The translations under genes were made by a program, and so were the position numbers. Positions 1-6,395 of a stretch of DNA of 14,102 nucleotides are shown one piece after another. Numbering within the stretch: the stretch's first letter is position 1; each line of letters begins with the position of its first letter. The DNA is from Parvibaculum sp040882025. GTDB lineage: Bacteria > Pseudomonadota > Alphaproteobacteria > Parvibaculales > Parvibaculaceae. The DNA is taken from NCBI RefSeq assembly GCF_040882025.1, contig NZ_JBBECC010000168.1, positions 1 through 14,102 on the forward strand, in the 5' to 3' direction. The notes below the pieces were generated by a model. The model saw only the letters and a program-made list of their open reading frames with translations. It was not told the origin of the DNA and did no database searches.

Positions 1-131
1 CCGCGAAGTTCCTCGAGCTCCGATTCCGAAAGCGGCAGGGGTGTATCCTTGCGCAGCCGGCCCCAGTCCGCGGCGGTGAAATGGCGAAAGGGCGAGAGCA
101 GTGTCTTGTCTTCCGCGATGCTCAAAGGCAT
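1..131 (-). CDS. coaA: Type I pantothenate kinase, N-terminal fragment (runs off the window)
   Basis: CoaA phosphorylates pantothenate with ATP, the first and controlling step of coenzyme A synthesis in the cytoplasm. Only the first 43 codons are present. They begin MPLSIAEDKTLLSPFRHF and continue with TAADWGRLRKDTPLPLSESE, which matches the family's N-terminal pattern (a 'sPf..F....Wa.LR...p..Ls..El..L' layout as in E. coli CoaA). The kinase P-loop and active site lie outside the window. The ATG at 131-129 has an AGGAA Shine-Dalgarno about 8 nt upstream. The gene follows hisE with a 41-nt gap on the same strand, an arrangement common in Rhizobiales, so it is probably the last gene of the histidine transcript or cotranscribed with hisE. 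Identification rests on a short fragment plus strong context. Confidence 0.85.
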   Translation of the reverse strand, partial: MPLSIAEDKTLLSPFRHFTAADWGRLRKDTPLPLSESELEELR

Positions 132-172
132 GAACCGGGTTCCTGTAGGGGGGTCAAGCGAGCCGCGCTCCA

Positions 173-502
173 TCAAGGCCGATCGCGCGCGGCTTTTTCG
201 TCGATACCGGAGCGGCCTTCGCGGCGCGCCAGTTCGGCATAGACGTCGGCGGGATCGAGATCGAGCGCGGCGAGAAGCACCAGCCAGTGGTAGAGCAGGT
301 CGGCGCTTTCGGTGATCATGGCTTCCCGATCACCCTGCGCCGCCGCGATGACCGTTTCAACCGCTTCCTCGCCGAGTTTCTGCGCGCAAAGCGGCGGGCC
401 GCCGGCGAACAGTTTTGCGGTATAGGACGTTGCGGCGTCCGTGCCTTTTCGGGCGGCGATCGTCGCGAACAATCGGTCAAGCTGGCTGGCGTCGATGGCC
501 AT
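173..502 (-). CDS. hisE: Phosphoribosyl-ATP pyrophosphatase (HisE)
   Basis: HisE hydrolyses phosphoribosyl-ATP to phosphoribosyl-AMP plus pyrophosphate, the second step of histidine biosynthesis. The 109-residue protein has the all-alpha MazG-like fold signature: an EExxE motif at 45-49 (LGEEAVET) and ExxD at 65-68 (ESADLLYHWLVLL), which together bind Mg2+ and the substrate. The length is normal for a stand-alone HisE, with no fused HisI domain. The ATG at 502 has GGAG about 10 nt upstream. The gene is separated from hisF by two unrelated genes (pentapeptide and CYTH-CHAD), unlike the usual close hisF-hisE spacing, and is followed by coaA. A 117-nt gap precedes it, so it could have its own promoter, but no clear one is visible. 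Confidence 0.95.
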   Translation of the reverse strand: MAIDASQLDRLFATIAARKGTDAATSYTAKLFAGGPPLCAQKLGEEAVETVIAAAQGDREAMITESADLLYHWLVLLAALDLDPADVYAELARREGRSGIDEKAARDRP

Positions 503-553
503 GCGCGGCAGGCTCCGGAAGCGTTAACAGGTCCGGCGGATGCCTGAAACGGC

Positions 554-566
554 GCCGCACGGCGGC
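554..566 (-). other. Small GC hairpin between pentapeptide gene and hisE
   Basis: GCCGC-ACG-GCGGC on the plus strand makes a 5-bp stem with a 3-nt loop inside the 117-nt gap 503-619. On the minus strand it lies 53 nt beyond the pentapeptide stop codon and upstream of hisE. There is no proper U-run after it in that direction (CCGTTTCAGG), so it is at best a weak terminator or mRNA end-protecting structure. Apart from hisE's ribosome-binding site near 513-516, nothing else was recognised in this gap. Confidence 0.2.
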
Positions 567-619
567 TTTGCGTAGCAGATTTGGGGCCGAGAGACCAGCG
601 GCGGGAGGTCGGGTGGCCG

Positions 620-1714
620 TTAGAGCCGGGTCGACAGGCTCGTGCCGGAAAGCGCGCCGGTTTTGGCCCCGTCCTGTCGAGCCTCTTTCAGATCGGCGCC
701 CCTGAGGTCGGCGCCTCGAAGATCGGCGCCCAAAAGATTGGCGCGCAGCAAAATAGCGTCGGTGAAATCCGCCGCGGCCAGGAAGGCGTTTTCGAAATTG
801 GCGTCGGCGAGGATCGTCTCGCGGAACAGCGCCCCCGCGAGCACCGCGCGCGAGAAATCGGTACGCGACAGGTCCATGCGGGCAAAATCGGCACGGATGC
901 CCTTTTGCTGACCGGTCTGGATCCAGAGCATGTGATCGGCGAGAACTTTCGCCATGCGCTCCGGGCCGGGTGCCGAGCGCGGCTTCACCGCCCGCATCAG
1001 ATCGCCGCGCAAAGCCGTCCCCTCGTCCATGACGGCGCGGCGAAAATCGGCGTCGGCCAGATTGGCGCCGGACAGTTCGACGCCTTTCAGTTCGGCGCCG
1101 GAAAAATTCGCGCCCCTGAGATCCGCACCCTGAAGGCTCGCCCCCGACATCGACGCGCCCTCGAAACTGGCTTCAAGCAGTTTGCATTCGGCCATGTTGG
1201 TCCCGAACATGCGTGCGCCGCGGAAGCTCGAATTTTCCTTGCCGACCGGCGCCGAGGCGCCACGACGAATGACGGCACCGCGCCTGAGATCGGCGCCTTC
1301 CAGCTGCGCGCCTTCGAGTTCTGCATTCTCGAACTGTGCGCCGCGAAGATCGGCGCGGGCGAAATTTGTGCGCGTCAGATTGGCGGCATCGAAATCGGCG
1401 CTGAAAAGGTTGGCGCCGGTGAAATGCGAATCCTCCAGATTGGCGCCGGTAAAGTCGCAGCCGATGAAGTGTCCGTGCGAGAAATTGAGATTGCGGAAAT
1501 CGAGCCCCGAAAGGTCGCACTCCTTCATGATCACGCACCAGCCATTGGGCACGCCCTTCAGGTAGCGCGTGTGAAGGTCGCTCAGCCGCTTCAGCGCTTC
1601 CTGGCTGATGCGCCGGCCGATGATGGCGTGCGGCTCGCCCGCCGGTTTGCGCTCCGGCGCGGGCTCCAGTTCGATCGCGACCATTCGCGGCGCATTGCTC
1701 GAACTCTCGGACAT
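620..1714 (-). CDS. Two-module pentapeptide-repeat protein
   Basis: Protein of 364 residues, probably cytosolic, with no signal peptide or membrane segment. Residues 66-145 and 163-225 form runs of A(N/D)LxG/xxFxx repeats (GANLEDSHFTGANLFSADFD, then GADLRGANFSGAELKGVELS). A second block covers 274-345 and ends with three near-perfect GADLR repeats. Such repeats fold as a right-handed quadrilateral beta-helix. Each block is preceded by a short helical segment: LSDLHTRYLKGVPNG at 44-58 and VLADHMLWIQTGQQKG at 257-272. The ATG at 1714 is chosen because an AAGGA motif lies 10 nt upstream and the repeat fold begins just after it; the frame stays open to an ATG at 1924, but that would overlap the CYTH-CHAD gene. 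Function is unknown: pentapeptide proteins range from gyrase-protecting DNA mimics to scaffolds, and nothing here picks one. It lies downstream of the CYTH-CHAD gene on the same strand. Confidence 0.85.
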   Translation of the reverse strand: MSESSSNAPRMVAIELEPAPERKPAGEPHAIIGRRISQEALKRLSDLHTRYLKGVPNGWCVIMKECDLSGLDFRNLNFSHGHFIGCDFTGANLEDSHFTGANLFSADFDAANLTRTNFARADLRGAQFENAELEGAQLEGADLRRGAVIRRGASAPVGKENSSFRGARMFGTNMAECKLLEASFEGASMSGASLQGADLRGANFSGAELKGVELSGANLADADFRRAVMDEGTALRGDLMRAVKPRSAPGPERMAKVLADHMLWIQTGQQKGIRADFARMDLSRTDFSRAVLAGALFRETILADANFENAFLAAADFTDAILLRANLLGADLRGADLRGADLKEARQDGAKTGALSGTSLSTRL

Positions 1715-1741
1715 AGGCGGAACATCCTTGCACACAACATC

Positions 1742-1758
1742 GCCGCGCGAAGCGCGGC
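1742..1758 (-). other. Strong 7-bp hairpin in the leader of the pentapeptide gene
   Basis: GCCGCGC-GAA-GCGCGGC forms a perfect 7-bp GC stem with a 3-nt loop (UUC in the minus-strand RNA). It ends 27 nt before the ATG at 1714 and just upstream of the AAGGA ribosome-binding site. No U-run follows it, so it is not a standard terminator. It could stabilise the leader or influence translation. A second weaker arm pair, AAAACGGC and GCTGTTTT at 1828-1849, lies between here and the CYTH-CHAD stop and might be a poor terminator for that gene. Otherwise nothing was recognised in 1715-1881. Confidence 0.3.
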
Positions 1759-1881
1759 CATCAACCCGGACCGCGATGCTAGGGCGGAGTTTTTCATATT
1801 TGCTTAACAGTGCCGCGCATTCGGGGGAAAACGGCAAAATCGCTGTTTTTCGCCCGGAGGCTGGTCCCGGCTTCCCGGCGG

Positions 1882-3420
1882 TCAGCCGCGCCAGAAAAGC
1901 TCGGCCTGGCGAAAATGCCGCCATAGCCGGAGCGCGCCCTTCCAGTCTTTCGCGGCACGCTTCTCCGACCAGGCGACAACGCGCGCAGCCGCGGCGGCCG
2001 TGGCGTCGTGCGAGGCCGCGGCCAGGGGACCATCGAGAATGAGATGTGCGGTCGCCACATCGTTCAGCCCGCCAAAGACATCCTGAAGCTGGGAGAGGTG
2101 CCGGATATAGGGCTTTGCCGCCTCGCCGTCGAAAAGCGACGAGAAGAAATGCAACGCGTAGCGAAATTTTTTCAGCCGCTTGCGCAATTCGTGGCGGCCT
2201 TCAAGGTCGAGTGTCTCGATGTCGCGGCCAAGCTTGACGACGCTGGCGAGACGGCGATCCAGCGCCTCAATCGCGAAATCGCGCGCAAGACGCGGCGCCT
2301 TGCGCTTGACGCGCCAGCCGCGCCCGGCGAGGAAGAGGCCGTACTCCAGGAGGAACCGCGTGTAGCGGCGCGAAACGAGAGCGGCGAGGGCGCGGTCCCA
2401 GGCCTCTTTGCGCGCCGTATCGGCGCGAGCGGCAAGGCGTGTCAGCGCGGCGTCGCGCGGTGCGACCGGCGCGAGGATATCGCCGACGAAAACATCGAAG
2501 TCACGCGCGGGCCCGAGTTCGTTCGCCAGCCACTTCGCTTCCCCGGCCAGACGGTCGGCTGCCGCACCACCAATGGCGGGACGGAAGATCGCCAGGGCCG
2601 AGCGCGCGCGGCGAAGCGCCACCCGCATTTGGTGCAGCGCCTCAGGCAAGCGCGCTTCGACGGTTGCCATCTCATTCGACGTCAGATGAACGAGGCAATG
2701 ACGCAAGATCGTCGCATAGGCGTCTTCGAGTGTCGCATCCGGCGCAAGCGTCAGCGTTTCCGCCTTGACGGCCATCGGTGCACGCGGACGCAGAAGCGCG
2801 AAGCCGCGTTCGGATTTGCTCTCGAATCCGACGCGCAGCGTGGCGATGTCGTTGAGGTCGAGCGCCAGTCGATAGAGACTTTCGGGCGATCCCTCCTTCA
2901 GCTCCAGTTCGATTTCACTGACGGCAATCTCTTTCGCCGCGCCGGCGCGCAACGCACCCTTGTCGAGTGCCAGTTCGATGACATCGCCGTCGGGTGTCTC
3001 GAGGCAATGAACCGTGCGGCGAATGTCGCTGACGAGGCGCGGCGCAATGGAGTTGCCGTTTGCGAGCTTCTGGATGCGGGATCTGAGACTGGCGGGCAGC
3101 TTGTTGAGATCGGGCCCGGCGGCGGCGCGCGGCAGCCGCGCCTCGTATTCGCCGGTATCGCGCGCCAGCGCGCCCGTCCTGTCGCCCGAAAGGCCGGTTT
3201 CGGTTTTCAGCGTTTGCAGGCAAGTGCCACCCGACCGGCGCAGGCGCAATGCAAATCCGTGATCGCCCAATGCCAGATTGTCGGTGTCGAAATAAGTCGA
3301 ATGCAAATGCTTGCCGCTGGCACGGCCTCGCTTCAGCCGGCTCAAGGCCGGTGAATGGCGAACGCGCTCCAGCTCGGCCGGTTCGCAGACGAGCTTCAGT
3401 TCGATTTCACGATCAGACAT
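1882..3420 (-). CDS. CYTH-CHAD protein, probable inorganic triphosphatase (YgiF-like)
   Basis: The 512-residue protein has an N-terminal CYTH domain (about 1-210) and a C-terminal CHAD domain (about 225-510). CYTH features are the ExExK opening EIELKL at 5-10, basic strands with R59, R61, R62 and K72, RR at 134-135 and the acidic strand SEIELELKEG at 168-177; these line a triphosphate- and metal-binding tunnel. CHAD features are HQMRVALRRARSALAIFR at 263-280 and RKRLKKFRYALHFF at 413-426, conserved His/Arg/Lys helices associated with polyphosphate binding. E. coli YgiF, with the same architecture, hydrolyses inorganic triphosphate, so a role in tri- or polyphosphate metabolism is likely but inferred. 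The ATG at 3420 is the only reasonable start because an in-frame TGA lies upstream; its GGGGAG motif is rather distant (about 15 nt). The gene is separated from hisF by a 191-nt gap and followed by the pentapeptide gene. Confidence 0.92.
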   Translation of the reverse strand: MSDREIELKLVCEPAELERVRHSPALSRLKRGRASGKHLHSTYFDTDNLALGDHGFALRLRRSGGTCLQTLKTETGLSGDRTGALARDTGEYEARLPRAAAGPDLNKLPASLRSRIQKLANGNSIAPRLVSDIRRTVHCLETPDGDVIELALDKGALRAGAAKEIAVSEIELELKEGSPESLYRLALDLNDIATLRVGFESKSERGFALLRPRAPMAVKAETLTLAPDATLEDAYATILRHCLVHLTSNEMATVEARLPEALHQMRVALRRARSALAIFRPAIGGAAADRLAGEAKWLANELGPARDFDVFVGDILAPVAPRDAALTRLAARADTARKEAWDRALAALVSRRYTRFLLEYGLFLAGRGWRVKRKAPRLARDFAIEALDRRLASVVKLGRDIETLDLEGRHELRKRLKKFRYALHFFSSLFDGEAAKPYIRHLSQLQDVFGGLNDVATAHLILDGPLAAASHDATAAAAARVVAWSEKRAAKDWKGALRLWRHFRQAELFWRG

Positions 3421-3455
3421 GCGGTTGTCGCGCCGCTCCCCGGAGGTGAAGGCTC

Positions 3456-3478
3456 ACGCCTCAACACTTGCGAGGCGT
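3456..3478. other. 7-bp inverted repeat upstream of the CYTH-CHAD gene
   Basis: ACGCCTC at 3456-3462 and GAGGCGT at 3472-3478 are perfect inverted arms around a 9-nt loop, 36 nt upstream of the CYTH-CHAD start. No U-run follows on either strand. It could be an operator or a leader hairpin; the sequence does not decide. The rest of the 191-nt gap (3421-3611) holds a single DnaA-box-like site and no recognisable gene. Confidence 0.25.
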
Positions 3479-3551
3479 ATTCTGCCGGGCGGCGATGAGA
3501 CGCGCAATTGGCACATTGGGTACCCTGGCGCGTCACGCGGACGCGCGGCAT

Positions 3552-3560
3552 TTATCCACA
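3552..3560 (+). promoter_or_regulatory. Single consensus DnaA box
   Basis: TTATCCACA matches the strong DnaA-box consensus exactly. It is alone, in the hisF/CYTH-CHAD intergenic gap. With both strands of a 14-kb window scanned, one chance match to TTATNCACA would not be surprising, so a regulatory role is only a possibility. No cluster of boxes or AT-rich unwinding element is nearby, so this is not an origin. Confidence 0.25.
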
Positions 3561-3611
3561 GGAGCTATGGCGTGTGCGGGGAAAAGGCACACAACATCTG
3601 GATTCGGGGCT

Positions 3612-4370
3612 TCAGAGCCGAACCGGAACGCCGGCGGCCGCCATATGAGCCTTGGCTTCGCCGATCGTATATTCGCCGAAATGAAAGATCGAGGCGGCCA
3701 GCACCGCGCTCGCATGGCCGTCGCGAATGCCTTCGACCAAGTGGTCGAGCGTGCCGACGCCGCCCGACGCGATGACCGGCACCGGCACCGCATCCGAAAC
3801 GGCGCGGGTCAGCGCGATGTCGAAGCCCGATTTCGCGCCGTCGCGGTCCATCGAGGTCAGCAGGATTTCGCCGGCGCCCAGCTCCGTCACCTTCACGGCA
3901 TATTCAATGACATCGATGCCGGTCGGCTTTCGGCCGCCATGGGTGAATATCTCCCACCTGCCAGGTGCGGTCTGCTTGGCGTCGATGGCGACGACGATAC
4001 ATTGGTTACCGAATTTTTCCGACGCCGCGCGTACAAAGCCGGGATCGAAGACGGCAGCGGTATTGATCGACACCTTGTCGGCGCCGGCCAGCAAAAGTTC
4101 GCGCACATCGGAGATCGTGCGCACCCCGCCGCCGACCGTCAGCGGCATGAAACATTGCTCGGCGGTGCGGCGCACCACCTCGAAAATGATTGCGCGTTCT
4201 TCGTGGCTCGCCGTGATGTCGAGGAAACAGAGCTCGTCGGCGCCGGCTGTGTCATAGGCGCGCGCGGCCTCGACCGGATCGCCGGCATCGCGCAGATCGA
4301 CGAAATTGACGCCCTTGACGACACGGCCGTCCTTGACGTCGAGACAGGGGATCACGCGCGCTTTCAGCAT
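3612..4370 (-). CDS. hisF: Imidazole glycerol phosphate synthase, cyclase subunit (HisF)
   Basis: HisF uses ammonia channelled from HisH to convert PRFAR into imidazole glycerol phosphate and AICAR, linking histidine and purine synthesis. The 252-residue (beta/alpha)8 barrel shows both catalytic aspartates at the usual numbers, D11 (VIPCLDVKDGRVVKG) and D130 (VVAIDAKQ). It also has the phosphate-binding loops GGGVRTI at about 80-86 and ASGGVG near the C-terminus. Length is typical and nothing is missing. The ATG at 4370 lies inside the end of hisA, and the two genes overlap by 7 nt (4364-4370), implying translational coupling. It is the last core gene of the hisB-hisF run; the next gene downstream is the unrelated CYTH-CHAD gene. 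Confidence 0.98.
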   Translation of the reverse strand: MLKARVIPCLDVKDGRVVKGVNFVDLRDAGDPVEAARAYDTAGADELCFLDITASHEERAIIFEVVRRTAEQCFMPLTVGGGVRTISDVRELLLAGADKVSINTAAVFDPGFVRAASEKFGNQCIVVAIDAKQTAPGRWEIFTHGGRKPTGIDVIEYAVKVTELGAGEILLTSMDRDGAKSGFDIALTRAVSDAVPVPVIASGGVGTLDHLVEGIRDGHASAVLAASIFHFGEYTIGEAKAHMAAAGVPVRL

Positions 4371-5101
4371 CGGGCCCGACCCTTCAGCAGCGCGAGAACT
4401 TCCTTCGGATCGAGGCGGCCGTCATAGAGCGCGCGGCCGGAGACCGCGCCTTCGATATTCGTCGTGTCAGCGGCCAGAAGTTTTTTCACATCGTCGATCG
4501 AGGAGAGCCCGCCCGACGCAATGACCGGAATCGAGATCGCATTGGCGAGCGCAACCGTCGCCTCGATATTGAGGCCTTCCAACGCGCCGTCGCGGTCGAT
4601 GTCGGTATAGATGATGGCGGCGACGCCTACATCCTCGAAGCGCCGCGCCATGTCGAGCACGGTGAGGTCGGAGACATCGGCCCAGCCTTCAGTAGCGACG
4701 CGGCCGCCCTTCGCATCGAGGCCGACCGCGATGCGGCCGGGAAATTTTTTGCACGCCTCGATCACCAGCGCCGGGTTCTTGACCGCCGCCGTGCCGATGA
4801 TGACGCGGGCGATGCCCTTGGCGAGCCAGATTTCGATGGTCGCAAGATCGCGAATGCCGCCGCCGAGCTGCGCCGGAACCGAGATCGCAGCGAGGATGCT
4901 TTCGACCGCCGACGCGTTGACGGGCTTTCCCGCAAAGGCGCCATTGAGATCGACCAGATGGATGTATTCGAAGCCGGCCCGCTCGAAGGCGCGCGCCTGT
5001 GCCGCCGGATCGTCATTGAAGACGGTTGCCTGGTCCATCAGCCCGTGCACGAGGCGGACGCATTGACCGTCTTTCAGGTCGATGGCGGGAAAAAGGATCA
5101 T
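4364..5101 (-). CDS. hisA: ProFAR isomerase (HisA)
   Basis: HisA opens the ribose ring of ProFAR (an Amadori rearrangement) to give PRFAR, the substrate of HisH-HisF. The 245-residue barrel carries catalytic D8 (MILFPAIDLKDG) and D129 (VGLDAKGG), the loops LGGGIRD at 79-85 and TDIDRDG at 166-172, and ASGGLSS at 195-201. The start at 5101 is set by the family N-terminus MILFPAIDL; the frame stays open upstream to 5179, but that stretch is encoded by the palindromic repeat and is not HisA-like. The ribosome-binding site is poor (GAAG about 7 nt upstream) and sits immediately 3' of the repeat hairpin at 5119-5167. hisA overlaps hisF by 7 nt. Confidence 0.97.
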   Translation of the reverse strand: MILFPAIDLKDGQCVRLVHGLMDQATVFNDDPAAQARAFERAGFEYIHLVDLNGAFAGKPVNASAVESILAAISVPAQLGGGIRDLATIEIWLAKGIARVIIGTAAVKNPALVIEACKKFPGRIAVGLDAKGGRVATEGWADVSDLTVLDMARRFEDVGVAAIIYTDIDRDGALEGLNIEATVALANAISIPVIASGGLSSIDDVKKLLAADTTNIEGAVSGRALYDGRLDPKEVLALLKGRARC

Positions 5102-5118
5102 GTTCTTGCTTCGCGTTG

Positions 5119-5167
5119 GAGCATGATCTTGTCCGAAAACCGGTTTCCACTTTTCGGGATCATGCTC
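5119..5167. repeat. Rhizobiales-type palindromic repeat (GAGCATGATC element) between hisH and hisA
   Basis: Outer arms GAGCATGATC (5119-5128) and GATCATGCTC (5158-5167) are perfect 10-bp inverted repeats. Nested inside are CCGAAAA (5133-5139) and TTTTCGG (5151-5157), with ACCGGT near the centre. From memory of the family, this about 49-bp unit resembles a short palindrome found many times in Rhizobiales genomes, usually between genes. Here its right end shares one base with the hisH stop codon (TAG, 5169-5167) and its left end is 17 nt before the hisA start. It therefore lies inside the his transcript and would fold into a long hairpin. It may affect hisA translation or mRNA processing. Only one copy is seen in this window. 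Confidence 0.8.
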
Positions 5168-5817
5168 TAGGGACGCCACTTCAGGAAGTTACCGATGAGT
5201 GCGAGGCCGAGTGCCTGGCTCTTCTCAGGGTGGAACTGCGCACCGACCATGTTTTCCTTTGCGACCATCGCGGTCAGCGGCCCGCCATAGTCCGTGCGGG
5301 CGAGCACATCCTCACTCGACTTCGCGTCGAGGAAATAGGAATGGACGAAGTAGGCATGCAAGCCCTCATCGCCGGTTTCGATGCCGTCGAGCAGAATATG
5401 CGGCTTCGCCGGGGTTAGCGTGTTCCAGCCCATATGCGGGATTTTCAGCGATGCGTCGTCAGGCTTTATCACGACAACGTCGCCGTCGATCCAGCCGAGA
5501 CCCTGGTGCTCGCCATGCTCGATGCCACGCACCGCCATCAGCTGCATGCCGACACAGATGCCGAAAAAGGGTTTGGCCTCGACACACACAGCTTCGGTCA
5601 GCGCCTCGACCATGCCAGGCACCGCATGAAGCCCGGCGCGGCAATCGCCGAAAGCGCCGACGCCCGGCAGCACGACACGATCGGCGCCGCGCACGGCGTC
5701 CGGATCGCTCGTCACCAGCACATCAGCCGCGATGGCATTGTCGCGGGCGGCGCGTTCGAAGGCCTTCGCCGCCGAACGGAGATTGCCCGAGCCGTAATCG
5801 ATAATCGCAACTTTCAC
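5167..5817 (-). CDS. hisH: Imidazole glycerol phosphate synthase, glutamine amidotransferase subunit (HisH)
   Basis: HisH hydrolyses glutamine and passes ammonia to HisF. The 216-residue class I amidotransferase has the N-terminal IIDYGSGNLRS, the oxyanion region LPGVGAFGDC at 50-59, nucleophile C88 (GICVGMQ), and the His-Glu pair H196/E198 (QFHPEKSQ). All three members of the triad are intact. The start is GTG at 5817, supported by GGAGG about 10 nt upstream, which overlaps the end of the DUF2628 gene; only 6 nt separate the two genes. Downstream, the stop codon touches a palindromic repeat before hisA. Confidence 0.97.
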   Translation of the reverse strand: MKVAIIDYGSGNLRSAAKAFERAARDNAIAADVLVTSDPDAVRGADRVVLPGVGAFGDCRAGLHAVPGMVEALTEAVCVEAKPFFGICVGMQLMAVRGIEHGEHQGLGWIDGDVVVIKPDDASLKIPHMGWNTLTPAKPHILLDGIETGDEGLHAYFVHSYFLDAKSSEDVLARTDYGGPLTAMVAKENMVGAQFHPEKSQALGLALIGNFLKWRP

Positions 5818-5823
5818 CGGTGC

Positions 5824-6327
5824 CTAACCTCCGGCCTTCGGGAAGAGGCCGAGCACCTCATCCGCGTTCGCGTCGCGTTTTGCCGAGTCGGACGCCTGCG
5901 CGGCGCGGCGCGGCCAGATCGGTTTCGGCGGCTCGGTCGGCTCGAGCTTGAGCGGCCGGTCCCATTTGGCGAAGAAGGCGCGTTCGGCTTCTTCGAGATT
6001 GCCGCCGCCGGCAAGGCCCGCCATGCGATAGCCGTTGCGTTCAAGCGTCCAGCGCCGGATATCGCCCGCCTCGAAACCGAGCAGGAACTGGAGCGCCAGT
6101 GAACAGATGGCCGCGCCCTCGGCGCCGATGAGATTTTGCGCAATGGCCGATACGACAATGATCAGCGCGATCCAGAGCGCGAAAGCGATCCAGAGGCGGT
6201 GCCAGAGGAGCCAGATCCACGAGAAAAGGAAGGCCGGGAAGGAGAAGCCCTCCTTGACCAGCACGATGCCGGTGCCGTCGAGCGGGGCGCCGGGGAGCTC
6301 GTGAACCGTGTAGATGCGCATGGACAT
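5824..6327 (-). CDS. DUF2628 small membrane protein in the his operon
   Basis: Protein of 167 residues matching the DUF2628 family, known from alphaproteobacterial his clusters but without assigned function. It has an N-terminal motif VKEGFSFPAFLFSWIWLLWH at about 24-43, hydrophobic spans at about 33-65 and 68-86, then the conserved GFEAGDIRRWTLERNGYR at 84-101, and a polar proline-rich tail. It is probably an inner-membrane protein with a cytoplasmic tail. Starts at 6327 (ATG) or 6321 (ATG two codons later) are both possible; GGAAC lies at a suitable distance from the first. It ends 6 nt before the GTG of hisH and provides hisH's ribosome-binding site. Its conserved place between hisB and hisH suggests cotranscription; a role in histidine synthesis is not shown. 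Confidence 0.85.
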   Translation of the reverse strand: MSMRIYTVHELPGAPLDGTGIVLVKEGFSFPAFLFSWIWLLWHRLWIAFALWIALIIVVSAIAQNLIGAEGAAICSLALQFLLGFEAGDIRRWTLERNGYRMAGLAGGGNLEEAERAFFAKWDRPLKLEPTEPPKPIWPRRAAQASDSAKRDANADEVLGLFPKAGG

Positions 6328-6395
6328 GGGGCCCGTTCCGGGCGGTGTTTCGTTCGGGCCTTATCTAGGCCAGACGGCACAAAAAGGCCAGCAGC

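Noticed and set aside
581..1807. Long plus-strand open frame with repeated IGA-like units
   Set aside because: It is the antisense of the pentapeptide-repeat gene; its periodicity is the mirror of the A(D/N)LxG repeats, and it lacks a ribosome-binding site or family resemblance.
2008..3354. 448-codon plus-strand open frame
   Set aside because: Antisense to the clearly recognisable CYTH-CHAD gene; high GC keeps the opposite strand open.
3468..4427. 319-codon plus-strand open frame
   Set aside because: Antisense to hisF, whose catalytic residues are intact on the minus strand.
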